From SIG299 sp964544055 (lineage in GTDB: Bacteria > Bacillota > Clostridia > Lachnospirales > Lachnospiraceae): DNA of 36,939 nt. The stretch is taken from positions 1 to 36,939 of the forward strand of contig CAZJAA010000034.1 of NCBI GenBank assembly GCA_964544055.1, read 5' to 3'. The notes under the pieces were generated by a model. The model was not told where the DNA came from and searched no databases. It saw only the letters and a program-made list of their open reading frames with translations. The translations under genes and the position numbers were made by a program. Shown piece by piece: positions 8,300 to 16,795 of the stretch (positions are counted from its first letter, which is position 1; every line of letters starts with the position of its first letter).

Positions 8300-9028
8300 T
8301 TATTCATCCCAGTTGTGATAAACTTCTTGAACATCATCATCCTCGTCAAGAAGGTCGAGAATTCTGTTCATGTTCTTAATGTCCTGCTCCTCGGTTAATG
8401 TACCCCATGTCTGAGGAAGCATGGTAACTTCTGCAGATACCGTACTGATTTTAGCTTCTTCCAGTGCCGCAAATACCGCTGAGAAATTATCCGGTTCTGT
8501 AATAATCTCGTAGCTGTCCTCTTCTTCGGAAAAGTCCTCCGCACCTGCATCCAGAGCGAGCATCATCAGGTCATCTGCATCCATGGAGCATTCTTCCTTG
8601 TCAATGATAATCTGACCTTTTTTGTCAAACATAAAGGACACGCAACCCTGCGTTCCGACATTGCCATTTCCCTTGGTAAATGCATTTCTTACATTTGCTG
8701 CTGTTCTGTTTTTATTATCAGTTAAAGCATCTACAATAATTGCAATTCCGCTTGGACCATAGCCTTCGTAGGATACAAATTCATAATTTACGTTGTTGCC
8801 GTCACCGGCTGCTTTTTTAATGCTGCGGTCAATCGTGTCATTTGGCATATTATTTGCCTTGGCTTTTGCAACAATATCCTTTAATTTGCTGTTGTTATTT
8901 GGATCCGGGCCGCCCTCTTTTACTGCAACGGCAATTTCACGGCCGATTCTCGTAAAGATTTTACCCTTTGCTGCATCGTTCTTTTCTTTTTTATGCTTGA
9001 TATTAGCAAATTTAGAATGTCCGGACAT
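8300..9028 (-). CDS. yebC: YebC/PmpR family protein
   Basis: 242 residues, starting with the family signature MSGHSKFANIKHKKEKNDA. The family is described as DNA-binding regulators and, more recently, as factors that relieve ribosome stalling. The full-length three-domain protein is present, with a conserved core around GYGPSGIAIIVDALTDNKNR and an acidic C-terminus. AGGAGAG lies 6 bases before the ATG. Monocistronic by layout: a strong promoter at 9104-9132 and a terminator at 8151-8200. Its location between argR and recN is not the usual one. Confidence 0.95.
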   Translation of the reverse strand: MSGHSKFANIKHKKEKNDAAKGKIFTRIGREIAVAVKEGGPDPNNNSKLKDIVAKAKANNMPNDTIDRSIKKAAGDGNNVNYEFVSYEGYGPSGIAIIVDALTDNKNRTAANVRNAFTKGNGNVGTQGCVSFMFDKKGQIIIDKEECSMDADDLMMLALDAGAEDFSEEEDSYEIITEPDNFSAVFAALEEAKISTVSAEVTMLPQTWGTLTEEQDIKNMNRILDLLDEDDDVQEVYHNWDE

Positions 9029-9103
9029 GACTATCTCTCCTGTTCTGATATTAATATTTTTTTATTTTGTTCTGTTTTATAATTTTACAGTATCCAAATA
9101 TTT

Positions 9104-9132
9104 AGTCTACCATAAAAATCTTTACTTGTCAA
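9104..9132 (-). promoter_or_regulatory. Sigma-A promoter of yebC
   Basis: Minus strand: perfect -35 TTGACA (9127-9132), 17-base spacer, -10 TAGACT (9104-9109). The yebC start is about 75 bases downstream. Confidence 0.7.
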
Positions 9133-9146
9133 AAAAACTTTTTTGA
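9129..9146 (-). terminator. Weak A/T hairpin after argR
   Basis: TCAAAAAA-GT-TTTTTTGA on the minus strand, just after the argR stop, with an 8-bp stem made almost only of A-T pairs. It overlaps the -35 box of the yebC promoter. As a terminator it would be weak. Confidence 0.35.
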
Positions 9147-9157
9147 TTTTTCTGCAT

Positions 9158-9613
9158 TTACTTTCCATAAATCAATTCGGAAACGAGCTCCATAACCTCT
9201 TCTGCCTGCTCATTTGTCCGGATAGCACACATAATCGTATCATCTCCGGCAATACAGCCCACAATGGCATCAAGGTTCAGGGAATCCAGTGCTGCCGCTG
9301 CCGCCATTGCCATACCGGAAACCGTTTTAATAACCATGATATTCTGTGCCTTATCCATGGAAACAAAAGCGTCACGAAGTACTCTTACCAGCTTATCGTT
9401 TAAGGAAGAAGTTGTTCCCTGATGAACGGCATATTTGGAACGACCGCTTTCCGTTGGAACCTTAGTAAGCTTCAATTCCCGGATATCACGGGATACTGTT
9501 GCCTGCGTTACCGCAAATCCTGCCTTTTGCAGGTAATCTGCCAGTTCTTCCTGCGTTTCCACATGATATTTTCTGATGATCTCCACAATTTTATTTTGTC
9601 TGCTGCTTTTCAT
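9158..9613 (-). CDS. argR: Arginine repressor ArgR
   Basis: 151 residues. The N-terminal winged helix (MKSSRQNKIVEIIRKYHVET, then EELADYLQKAGFAVTQATVS and RDIRELKLTKV) binds ARG boxes. The C-terminal half, with GCIAGDDTIMCAIRT, is the arginine-binding hexamerisation domain. An in-frame ATG lies two codons upstream at 9619, but GGAG sits 7 bases before the ATG at 9613, so I use 9613. It follows nadK by about 57 bases and probably ends the transcript that begins at asp23 or nadK. Confidence 0.95.
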   Translation of the reverse strand: MKSSRQNKIVEIIRKYHVETQEELADYLQKAGFAVTQATVSRDIRELKLTKVPTESGRSKYAVHQGTTSSLNDKLVRVLRDAFVSMDKAQNIMVIKTVSGMAMAAAAALDSLNLDAIVGCIAGDDTIMCAIRTNEQAEEVMELVSELIYGK

Positions 9614-9670
9614 AGCCATTCTCCATTTCTAAGTCATTTGCACGCAATGTTCCGGTTAAATTTTTGCCGA

Positions 9671-10513
9671 TCAGTTTTCTACAGAACCGAGTTTGGAACG
9701 AAGTATCTCGAAAAAAGTTCTTTCGTCCAACTGAACCATCTGTGTGATATATCTGGAACACTTTACAACTATTTTGTCTTCTGTCTTCAGTTCGATCACA
9801 TCACGTCCGTCAAATGTTGCAACGGCACTGACCTCCGGTCCTTTTTTACTCTGTCTTATTTCCACGGAAATTTCATCTTCCGGGGAAACAATGATTTCGC
9901 GTGAGCTTAAAGAATGCGGGCAAATCGGCGTTATTAAAATTGTCCTTGCTTCCGGTGTAACAACAGCACCTCCGGCAGAAAGATTATAACCGGTAGAGCC
10001 GGTTGGCGTGGCAATCAGCAAACCGTCACCGGATACCACATCAAGCAGTGCTCCGTTGACATAAACTGCCAGATTTAAAATACGACTGGCACCACTTCTT
10101 GTAATAGCGACCTCGTTTAATACGGAATCCACATAATTTCCATTGATTTCTGCATCCAGCATCATACGCTTTTCTACCCGGAACGTTCCATTGCATAGCC
10201 TTTCCAGTCCACGTTCCGCATCTGAAGCTTCCACTCCGGTCAGATACCCCAGCGTGCCAGCGTTAATACCAAAAATTGGTATATTGCAGCCTAACAGGTG
10301 TTTTGCCGTTCTTATCATTGTTCCATCGCCGCCCAGAACCAGAATGCAGTCTGTCTCACAGGAAATCGGCTGCCACTTTTCTTTCGCTGTATCAAGAGAT
10401 TCCACACGGATTTCATATTGCTTTTCTTTTTGTTCTAAAAACGCACAAACCCTTGTTGTAAGTTCCATGTGTTCATCTCTGTCTTTGTTTACAATAATGC
10501 AAAATCTGTTCAT
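9671..10513 (-). CDS. nadK: NAD kinase
   Basis: 280-residue cytoplasmic kinase that makes NADP from NAD with ATP or polyphosphate. The signature GGDGT is at residues 61-65. An asparagine-glutamate motif (LNEVAITR) and the NAD-binding stretch DGLLIATPTGSTGYNLSAGG follow. Length and domain order are normal for the Gram-positive type. TGGAGAA lies before the ATG, immediately after the T-run of a hairpin (10523-10565). Clustered with tlyA, argR and recN-type genes, as in other Clostridia. Confidence 0.95.
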   Translation of the reverse strand: MNRFCIIVNKDRDEHMELTTRVCAFLEQKEKQYEIRVESLDTAKEKWQPISCETDCILVLGGDGTMIRTAKHLLGCNIPIFGINAGTLGYLTGVEASDAERGLERLCNGTFRVEKRMMLDAEINGNYVDSVLNEVAITRSGASRILNLAVYVNGALLDVVSGDGLLIATPTGSTGYNLSAGGAVVTPEARTILITPICPHSLSSREIIVSPEDEISVEIRQSKKGPEVSAVATFDGRDVIELKTEDKIVVKCSRYITQMVQLDERTFFEILRSKLGSVEN

Positions 10514-10522
10514 AAATTCTCC

Positions 10523-10565
10523 AAAAAAATCGCAAAGGGTACTATTAAATATGCATCCTTTGCGA
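10523..10565 (-). terminator. Terminator or attenuator hairpin directly before nadK
   Basis: Minus strand: TCGCAAAGG pairs with CCTTTGCGA around a loop of about 18 bases, followed by TTTTTTT, which runs straight into the nadK ribosome binding site. It can end the asp23-tlyA transcript. A weak promoter-like pair (TTGTAT, 17 bases, TAAAAT) lies just upstream at about 10566-10596, so nadK-argR may start there. Confidence 0.65.
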
Positions 10566-10619
10566 ATATTTTATCATATTATGCATAAAAATACAAGGAT
10601 ATTTGTCTTGAGTTTTTTA

Positions 10620-11447
10620 TTAATCGAGGGCTCCATGTGCTTTGTCCACAACCTCCGTTACTTTGGAAAGAAGCTCCTGCAGTGCAGCATTTCTTATACC
10701 GTCTGCTTCTTTTTCATTTTTTCTTGCATACAATAAATATTCAATGTTGCCTTCCGGACCTTTGATTGGCGAATAATCCAGCTGCAGCAACTCAAATCCG
10801 GTTGCAGCAGCCATGGAGGTTACTGCAATAATTACTTCCTCATGCACCTTTTTGTCCCGGACAACGCCTTTCTTTCCGACTTTTTCCCGACCGGCTTCAA
10901 ACTGCGGCTTAATCAGGCAGACGATCTCTGCATTTTCTGCCATAAGCTCGTACACCGGACCAAGCACCTTTGACAAAGAAATAAATGCCACATCAATAGA
11001 GACAAATTCCACCGGCTGCCCAATGTTTTCTAGTATTACATAACGGATATTGGTTTTCTCCATGGAAACTACTCTTTCATCCGTCCTAAGCTTCCAAGCA
11101 AGCTGGTTGGTTCCGACATCAATGGCAAATACCTTTACCGCACCGTTTTGCAACATACAGTCGGTAAAGCCCCCGGTGGATGAGCCGACATCCATGCATG
11201 TTTTCCCTGATAAATCTACGCCAAACTCCTCCACAGCCTTTTCCAGCTTAAAACCGCCACGGCTGACATATTTCATTGCCATACCCTTTACCTCAATCTG
11301 TACCGTTTCCTCAAAGCTGCTGCCTGCTTTATCTTCACGGACACTGTCCACAAACACGTTACCCGCCATAATATACGCTTTTGCCTTTTCTCTCGATTCC
11401 GCCAGATTTCTCTTTACAAGCAGTACGTCCAGACGTTCCTTTGCCAT
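10620..11447 (-). CDS. tlyA: TlyA family rRNA (cytidine-2'-O)-methyltransferase
   Basis: 275 residues. An N-terminal S4 RNA-binding domain (about 1-65, MAKERLDVLLVKRNLAESRE) is followed by an FtsJ/RrmJ-like methyltransferase fold with the SAM motif DVGSSTGGF (residues 86-94). TlyA proteins 2'-O-methylate 16S and 23S rRNA; the old name haemolysin A is a misnomer in most species. The start is 3 bases after the dxs stop, so the genes are translationally linked. Followed by the hairpin in front of nadK. Confidence 0.93.
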   Translation of the reverse strand: MAKERLDVLLVKRNLAESREKAKAYIMAGNVFVDSVREDKAGSSFEETVQIEVKGMAMKYVSRGGFKLEKAVEEFGVDLSGKTCMDVGSSTGGFTDCMLQNGAVKVFAIDVGTNQLAWKLRTDERVVSMEKTNIRYVILENIGQPVEFVSIDVAFISLSKVLGPVYELMAENAEIVCLIKPQFEAGREKVGKKGVVRDKKVHEEVIIAVTSMAAATGFELLQLDYSPIKGPEGNIEYLLYARKNEKEADGIRNAALQELLSKVTEVVDKAHGALD

Positions 11448-11450
11448 TGG

Positions 11451-13328
11451 TTATAAAACCTCCTTGATTTTCTGATACAGTTCATTTTCATTCAACCCAT
11501 ATAAATCCCGCAGAATCTGCTGGCTGCCATGCTCAATAAAGCAATTGGAAATTGCTCCCGCTACATGGCACACCGGAATATTCTCCCGCATCAGTAATGC
11601 AGAAACACACTCACCAAAGCCTCCCCTTGCCACATTTTCTTCCAATGTAACAAGCACATCATGCTTTGCCGCCATGGAAAGCAGACATTCCTCATCCACC
11701 GGAGCAACAAATCGTGCATTAACAATAGATACCTCTATGTTTTCTTCTTTCAGACGGTTTTTCAGACGATATGCCAGAGCAACCATAGTTCCGACTGCCG
11801 CAATAGCAACGGATTTTCCGGCAGTTTCCGGTGCAGTCTCCAAAACCTCTGCTTTTCCCTGTAAAATTTCTGCCACCGGAAGCTTATCCGTTTCCTTTGA
11901 TGTTCCTCTCGGATAACGAATTGCCACCGGAAAATTCGCAGAAACTGCATACGAAAGCATCCGTCTCAATTCTACCGTGCTTTTCGGTGCCATGACTGTT
12001 AAGTTCGGAATATGTGCCAGATAAGACAAATCAAACACACCCTGGTGCGTTTCTCCGTCCCTGCCAACAATTCCTGCACGGTCTATCGCAAAAGTCACCG
12101 GCAGATTTCCGATGCATACATCATGTAAAATCTGGTCATAGGCTCGCTGTAAAAAAGTAGAATATACTGCCACCACCGGGTGATAACCACCAGCCGCCAT
12201 GCCGGCAGCAAAGGTTACTGCATGTTCTTCCGCAATTCCAACATCAAAAAAACGCTCCGGATATTTTTTTGCAAAAGCACTTAAACCGGTTCCTGTTGGC
12301 ATTGCAGCAGTAATTCCGATAATTTTTTCATTTTGTCCGCCAAGCTTCATCATTGTTTCCGAAAAAGCTTTTGTAAATGAAACTCCCTGAGACGGACGGA
12401 GTACCTTTCCTGTTTTTAAAGCAAACGGCTCCACCCCATGAAAATTTCCGGGGTCAGTTTCTGCAGGCTCGTATCCCTTTCCCTTCTTTGTTACCACATG
12501 CACTAACACAGCCTTAGGCATTTTTGAAGCAGTTTCCAGTGCCTTTCTCATCTGCTCGATGTCGTGTCCGTCAATCGGACCAATATAAGTAATATCCAAA
12601 TCCTCAAAATACATTCCGCGGATAAATAAATGCTTGATGGAATTCTTGGACTGTTTTAAGCGACGTACAATTCTGCTTCCTACCTCCGGCACCTTATTCA
12701 AAGCTTCCTCAAGCCCACCCTTAAATCCGGTATACGCTTCGTTGGAACGGATTTTTGCAAGGTAGTTTGCCATGCCTCCGACATTTTCGGATATGGACAT
12801 GTTGTTATCATTTAAAACAATAATCAGGTTGCTTTCCAGTTTTCCAACGTTATTTAATGCTTCCATTGCCATGCCGCCGGACAGTGCACCGTCACCGATT
12901 ACCGCCACAATTTTTTCATCACCGCCGGATAATTCTCTTGCGCAGACAAGACCATTTGCAACAGAAATCGAAGTGGAGCTGTGCCCTGTATCAAATGCAT
13001 CGCAGTCACTTTCCTTTGTTTTTGGAAAGCCGCTCATTCCCTCAAACTCACGCAGGGAATAAAAACCTTCTTTTCGTCCGGTCAGTATTTTATGCACATA
13101 TGCCTGATGTCCAACATCCCAGATTAGCTTGTCCTTTGGAAAATCCAGAAACAGATGCAGTGCCATTGTAAGCTCCACCGCTCCCAGATTGGATGCCAGA
13201 TGGCCGCCGTGCTCGGACACCCGGTGTAAAAGGAAATGCCTGATTTCCTTTGCCAGACGGTTATACTGGGCAGGACTGATTTCTTTTATATCATTTGGTT
13301 TGTTAATTCGATCCAGAACTCCTGCCAT
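11451..13328 (-). CDS. dxs: 1-deoxy-D-xylulose-5-phosphate synthase
   Basis: 625 residues; condenses pyruvate and glyceraldehyde-3-phosphate, the first step of the MEP isoprenoid pathway. The thiamine diphosphate motif begins at GDGALSGG (residues 145-152) and ends near LNDNNMSI. The transketolase pyrimidine-binding region contains DRAGIVGRDGETHQG, and the C-terminal domain (about 490-625) is complete. One base separates it from ispA upstream and three from tlyA downstream. The arrangement places precursor supply (dxs) next to prenyl chain formation (ispA). Confidence 0.97.
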   Translation of the reverse strand: MAGVLDRINKPNDIKEISPAQYNRLAKEIRHFLLHRVSEHGGHLASNLGAVELTMALHLFLDFPKDKLIWDVGHQAYVHKILTGRKEGFYSLREFEGMSGFPKTKESDCDAFDTGHSSTSISVANGLVCARELSGGDEKIVAVIGDGALSGGMAMEALNNVGKLESNLIIVLNDNNMSISENVGGMANYLAKIRSNEAYTGFKGGLEEALNKVPEVGSRIVRRLKQSKNSIKHLFIRGMYFEDLDITYIGPIDGHDIEQMRKALETASKMPKAVLVHVVTKKGKGYEPAETDPGNFHGVEPFALKTGKVLRPSQGVSFTKAFSETMMKLGGQNEKIIGITAAMPTGTGLSAFAKKYPERFFDVGIAEEHAVTFAAGMAAGGYHPVVAVYSTFLQRAYDQILHDVCIGNLPVTFAIDRAGIVGRDGETHQGVFDLSYLAHIPNLTVMAPKSTVELRRMLSYAVSANFPVAIRYPRGTSKETDKLPVAEILQGKAEVLETAPETAGKSVAIAAVGTMVALAYRLKNRLKEENIEVSIVNARFVAPVDEECLLSMAAKHDVLVTLEENVARGGFGECVSALLMRENIPVCHVAGAISNCFIEHGSQQILRDLYGLNENELYQKIKEVL

Positions 13329-13329
13329 A

Positions 13330-14229
13330 TCAATTCTCCCTTACCGTCAGGTACAAAATAAGCTCCTTAAGAAACTCTGTACACTGAAGCTTTTTTGCTG
13401 CAACCAGTGCCTCGGAGGACAGCTTCTTTACCATTTCTGCCGAATCCTCCAGACCATGCAAGGTTACATACGTTGTTTTTTGATTTTTTTCATCACTGTG
13501 TACCGGTTTACCAAGCTTTGCCTCATCCCCGGTTATGTCTAAAATATCATCCTGAATTTGAAAAGCCATGCCGATTTTTTTTGCCATAAGCTCCACTTCC
13601 TTCAGTTCCTCCTCTGACGCACCGCCAAGAATAGCTCCCAACAACATGGAAGCCTCTAAAAGTGCGCAGGTTTTCAGGTCATAAATAAAGGTTATTTCTT
13701 CCTCCGAAAGCGACTGTCCGGTTTTTTCCACGTCTACCGTCTGTCCACCAATCATTCCGAAAATTCCGGCTTTTCTGGCAAATACAGCCAGTGCTTTTGC
13801 TGCCCGGATATCCTGAAAGTAGGCTTCTCCACCGGAAAATGCCAGACATGCGGTTTCAAAGGAATAGTTTAACAGAGCATCCCCTGCCAGGATAGCCATA
13901 TCTGCTCCATACTTTGCATGGGTTGTCAGCTGTCCTCTTCGATACCGGTCATTATCCATTTCCGGCAGGTCATCATGTACCAGAGAATAGGTATGCAGCA
14001 TTTCCATTGCTGCCATAAACGGCTCTGCCAGCTTAGTATCCTCTGTCTTCGCAAAGGTTTTGTAGGTTTCCGCCAGCATAATCGGACGCAGACGCTTACC
14101 GCCAATCGTTACACTGTAACGCATTGCAGCAAGCACTGTTTTCTGTTTTCCTTCTGCCTTTGGAAGATACGCATCCAATATCCGGTTGGCATAATCCTGT
14201 CTTTCCTTTAACTCTGCCTTAAAATTCAT
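13330..14229 (-). CDS. ispA: Farnesyl/geranyl diphosphate synthase (polyprenyl synthetase)
   Basis: About 299 residues. The first aspartate-rich motif DDLPEMDND (residues 86-94) and the second, DDILD, bind the diphosphates through magnesium, and GGKRLRP marks the isopentenyl diphosphate site. An ATG also exists at 14241, but AGAGGAG ends only 1-2 bases before it, too close to work well. GTG 14232 or ATG 14229 are better placed. The start overlaps the last codons of xseB. Chain length specificity cannot be fixed, but C15 is usual for this operon position. Confidence 0.93.
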   Translation of the reverse strand: MNFKAELKERQDYANRILDAYLPKAEGKQKTVLAAMRYSVTIGGKRLRPIMLAETYKTFAKTEDTKLAEPFMAAMEMLHTYSLVHDDLPEMDNDRYRRGQLTTHAKYGADMAILAGDALLNYSFETACLAFSGGEAYFQDIRAAKALAVFARKAGIFGMIGGQTVDVEKTGQSLSEEEITFIYDLKTCALLEASMLLGAILGGASEEELKEVELMAKKIGMAFQIQDDILDITGDEAKLGKPVHSDEKNQKTTYVTLHGLEDSAEMVKKLSSEALVAAKKLQCTEFLKELILYLTVREN

Positions 14230-14452
14230 CACAGCTTCCATTCTCCTCTAAAATCATCAGTTCTTTTTCTATTTTATCAATTGCTTTATTGCACTGTAAC
14301 AGCAAATCCATCCCCTGCTTATATTTTGCAAAAGACTCTTCCAGGGATAGTTCCGGGGAACCAAGCTCTTCCATAACCTGTTCCAAATTTTTTAGCGAAG
14401 CTTCCAGACTTAGCGGTTTGTCTGCTTCTGTTTCTTTTTTCTTACCTGCCAT
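14219..14452 (-). CDS. xseB: Exodeoxyribonuclease VII small subunit
   Basis: 77 residues, normal for XseB. It is helical with the family core LEASLKNLEQVMEELGSPEL followed by SLEESFAKYKQGMDLL. It binds the XseA C-terminal helices to form the enzyme that degrades single-stranded DNA. Its ATG overlaps the xseA stop by one base (TAATG), typical of translational coupling. The end overlaps the ispA start. Confidence 0.93.
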   Translation of the reverse strand: MAGKKKETEADKPLSLEASLKNLEQVMEELGSPELSLEESFAKYKQGMDLLLQCNKAIDKIEKELMILEENGSCDEF

Positions 14453-15666
14453 TACAATTCCTCATTTCCGGTTTCCCTTTTTTGAACGGAATTTACCGTT
14501 GCTTTTATCGTGCCATCCGTCACGTCGATATTAATACTGTCTCCGCAGTCCACCTGGGAGATTTTCTTTATTACCTGATTTTCTCTGCTTGCCACGCAAT
14601 AACCGCCTTCCAGCCGTTCCAGCGGAGATAGGCCTTTTAATTTTTGTGCTGCAAGCTCTGTTTCCTGCCGCTTTTGTCTAAGCTTTTCATGCATTTTAGC
14701 TAACAGCCATTCTCCAAGCTCATCTGCCCGCAGCCTTTTCTGTTGCAATTGATACCGTGGATGAAATCGTTCCAGAAGCAGACGCTTCTGTTTTACCTGC
14801 ATTCTTTTTTCCTGAATCCGTAATACCATACGGTTTGCCATGTCTCCGTGAATGTCTGCCAACGTTTCCAGAAGCGTTTCCACATCATATACGGCAAGTT
14901 CTGCCGCCGCTGACGGAGTAGGTGCACGCAAATCTGATACGTAATCTATAATGGTTGTGTCCGTTTCATGTCCAACTGCAGAAATGATCGGAGTGCTACA
15001 ATGATAAACCGCCCTTGCCACATTTTCTTCATTAAAGGCCCATAAATCTTCTATGGAACCGCCCCCGCGGCCGACAATAATCACGTCTGTTTTTCCGTCC
15101 AGTGCCTGAATGCCTTTGACTATTGTTGCAGCTGCACCTTCTCCCTGCACCTTGGCAGGATAAAGAACAAGCTGTACATAAGGATTCCGCCTGTTGGCAA
15201 TCTGGCAGATATCCTGAATGGCTGCACCTGTGGAAGCCGTTACAATGCCTACCGACCTTGCAAAACGCGGGATTCCCTGTTTATGCTCTGCAGCAAATAA
15301 CCCCTCTGCATTCAGCTTCTGTTTTAAATATTCATATTCCTCATACAGCCGCCCTATGCCGTCCAGGCGTATTTCGTCTGCATATAACTGATATTTGCCA
15401 TCCCTTTCATATACGCTGATACTTCCAAATACAATAACATTCTGCCCATCTTCCATACGAAAAGAAATGCCGGCACGACGGCCGGCAAACAACACGCAGG
15501 CAATTTGGGCTGCGCCATCTTTTAACGTAAAATAAATATGCCCGGAAGTATGATACTTGCAGTTCGAAATTTCTCCCCTGACATAAATATGGTTTAAAAT
15601 GGAGTTTCCGCTGAACATATATTTGATATAGGCGTTAATCTGGGATACAGAGTATATTTCTGCCAT
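14452..15666 (-). CDS. xseA: Exodeoxyribonuclease VII large subunit
   Basis: 404 residues. An N-terminal OB-fold (about 1-100, with GEISNCKYHTSGHIYFTLKD) is followed by the catalytic domain, with the conserved stretch VGRGGGSIEDLWAFN and the later GHETDTTIIDYVSDLRAPTP. A helical C-terminus binds XseB. The enzyme digests single-stranded DNA from both ends and takes part in repair. It lies 14 bases after nusB. Confidence 0.96.
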   Translation of the reverse strand: MAEIYSVSQINAYIKYMFSGNSILNHIYVRGEISNCKYHTSGHIYFTLKDGAAQIACVLFAGRRAGISFRMEDGQNVIVFGSISVYERDGKYQLYADEIRLDGIGRLYEEYEYLKQKLNAEGLFAAEHKQGIPRFARSVGIVTASTGAAIQDICQIANRRNPYVQLVLYPAKVQGEGAAATIVKGIQALDGKTDVIIVGRGGGSIEDLWAFNEENVARAVYHCSTPIISAVGHETDTTIIDYVSDLRAPTPSAAAELAVYDVETLLETLADIHGDMANRMVLRIQEKRMQVKQKRLLLERFHPRYQLQQKRLRADELGEWLLAKMHEKLRQKRQETELAAQKLKGLSPLERLEGGYCVASRENQVIKKISQVDCGDSINIDVTDGTIKATVNSVQKRETGNEEL

Positions 15667-15680
15667 AGTTCCCTTCTTTT

Positions 15681-16085
15681 CTACTTTTCTTTTTCTACGA
15701 CTTTTGCAAGAACACCATTTACAAAACCATATGCAGCGTCACTGCCATATTTTTTTGCAAGCTCTACTGCTTCGTTGATTGCTACCTTATCCGGAACATC
15801 TTCATCAAAACGGATTTCATAAACCGCAACTCGTAAAATGGTAAGCTCTGCCTTTCCCATGCGGTTTAAACGCCAGCCTCTTGCTGCTCCGGCAAGAATC
15901 ATGTCGATTTCTCCTTCTTTTTCCACAAGCGATTCCAGCTTGGCACGAACCGGTGCAAATTCTTCACTATTGATATTCTGCTTATCCTGATACATGGCAA
16001 TCTGTTCTTTCAGTTCTTCCGCATTATGAAAATCCTTACAGAACAACAGTTTAAACAGATGCTCTCTCTCTTCGCGTTTTGTCAT
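15681..16085 (-). CDS. nusB: Transcription antitermination factor NusB
   Basis: 134 residues, all-helical NusB fold, starting MTKREEREHLFKLLFCKDFH. With NusE (S10) it binds the boxA RNA of rRNA transcripts. The C-terminal part, VPDKVAINEAVELAKKYGSD, is characteristic. AAGGAGAA lies before the ATG. A 62-base gap separates it from asp23 and holds a small CAGCTC-G-GAGCTG palindrome with no T-run. Confidence 0.95.
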   Translation of the reverse strand: MTKREEREHLFKLLFCKDFHNAEELKEQIAMYQDKQNINSEEFAPVRAKLESLVEKEGEIDMILAGAARGWRLNRMGKAELTILRVAVYEIRFDEDVPDKVAINEAVELAKKYGSDAAYGFVNGVLAKVVEKEK

Positions 16086-16147
16086 ACAATTATTCTCCTT
16101 GTTTACAGAACAAGCCCGGTGCCTTAGACAGCTCCGAGCTGCTTTAT

Positions 16148-16537
16148 CTAATTTTCTTCTGTCTGGACTCCGACAATATTAATATTTACATCGCATACTG
16201 TTAAACCTGCCATGTTTTCAATTGCACTCTTTACACGATCCTGTACAAGCTTGCAGACCTTTGGAATGCTGTAACCATATTTCATAATCACTGCCAGTGC
16301 CACATGCACCGAAGTGCCGTCTTCTTCAAAGGAAATGGTAACACCCTTGGTCAGATTTTTCATGCCAAGCTTACCAACCAGCTCGTTTGTAAGATTTCCC
16401 TGCATAGACGCAATTCCTTCTATTTCTGTAGCGGCAAGACCTGCAATAGTAGCAATGACATCTCCTGCAATTTTAACCTCCGAAGTGAATTTCTTCTCTT
16501 CTTCGTTTGCTGTTACGTTTTCTGCTTCCATAGACAT
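16148..16537 (-). CDS. Asp23/Gls24 family envelope stress response protein
   Basis: 129 residues with the Asp23/DUF322 fold: GDVIATIAGLAATEIEGIAS, then VTISFEEDGTSVHVALAVIM and VCDVNINIVGV. In Clostridia a gene of this family routinely stands before nusB; the YqhY protein of Bacillus is the nearest named relative. Perfect AGGAGG, 7 bases before the ATG. First gene of the housekeeping run driven by the promoter at 16615-16642. Its precise function is unsettled. Confidence 0.9.
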   Translation of the reverse strand: MSMEAENVTANEEEKKFTSEVKIAGDVIATIAGLAATEIEGIASMQGNLTNELVGKLGMKNLTKGVTISFEEDGTSVHVALAVIMKYGYSIPKVCKLVQDRVKSAIENMAGLTVCDVNINIVGVQTEEN

Positions 16538-16614
16538 AATGTATCCTCCTAATCATTACGTTGTCCTGCATTCAAACAGGCAACTTGTTACATCTCAGTT
16601 TTCTCTTCCTGCCT

Positions 16615-16642
16615 ATTATACCAGACTATCGCCAATTTGCAA
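16615..16642 (-). promoter_or_regulatory. Extended -10 promoter of the asp23-nusB-xseAB-ispA-dxs-tlyA run
   Basis: Minus strand: TTGCAA (16637-16642), 16-base spacer, perfect TATAAT (16615-16620), preceded by TGG giving an extended -10. It lies about 78 bases before the asp23 start. No other good terminator or promoter is visible until the hairpin before nadK. Confidence 0.75.
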
Positions 16643-16681
16643 AGTCTTTCTTATGATTTTATTTCTTTTACCCCTTGCTGA

Positions 16682-16717
16682 AAAATCCGCAATACGTTTT
16701 ATGGTATTGCGGATTTT
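16682..16717 (-). terminator. Terminator of the spoIIIA operon
   Basis: Perfect 14-bp stem AAAATCCGCAATAC/GTATTGCGGATTTT with an 8-base loop, followed on the minus strand by a short T-run. It lies about 80 bases after the spoIIIAH stop and shields asp23. Confidence 0.85.
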
Positions 16718-16795
16718 CATGGGAATTACAAATATTAAATATTTCTTGCCATATGTAAGAAAACGGGCTGCAGGCCTGCCTGCGGGACCGGATAC

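Noticed and set aside
9671..10513. Plus-strand frames opposite nadK and dxs of up to 197 codons
   Set aside because: They lie antisense to well-conserved enzymes and lack ribosome binding sites.
16086..16147. CAGCTC-G-GAGCTG palindrome after asp23 as a terminator
   Set aside because: One-base loop and no T-run; nusB follows closely in the same direction.
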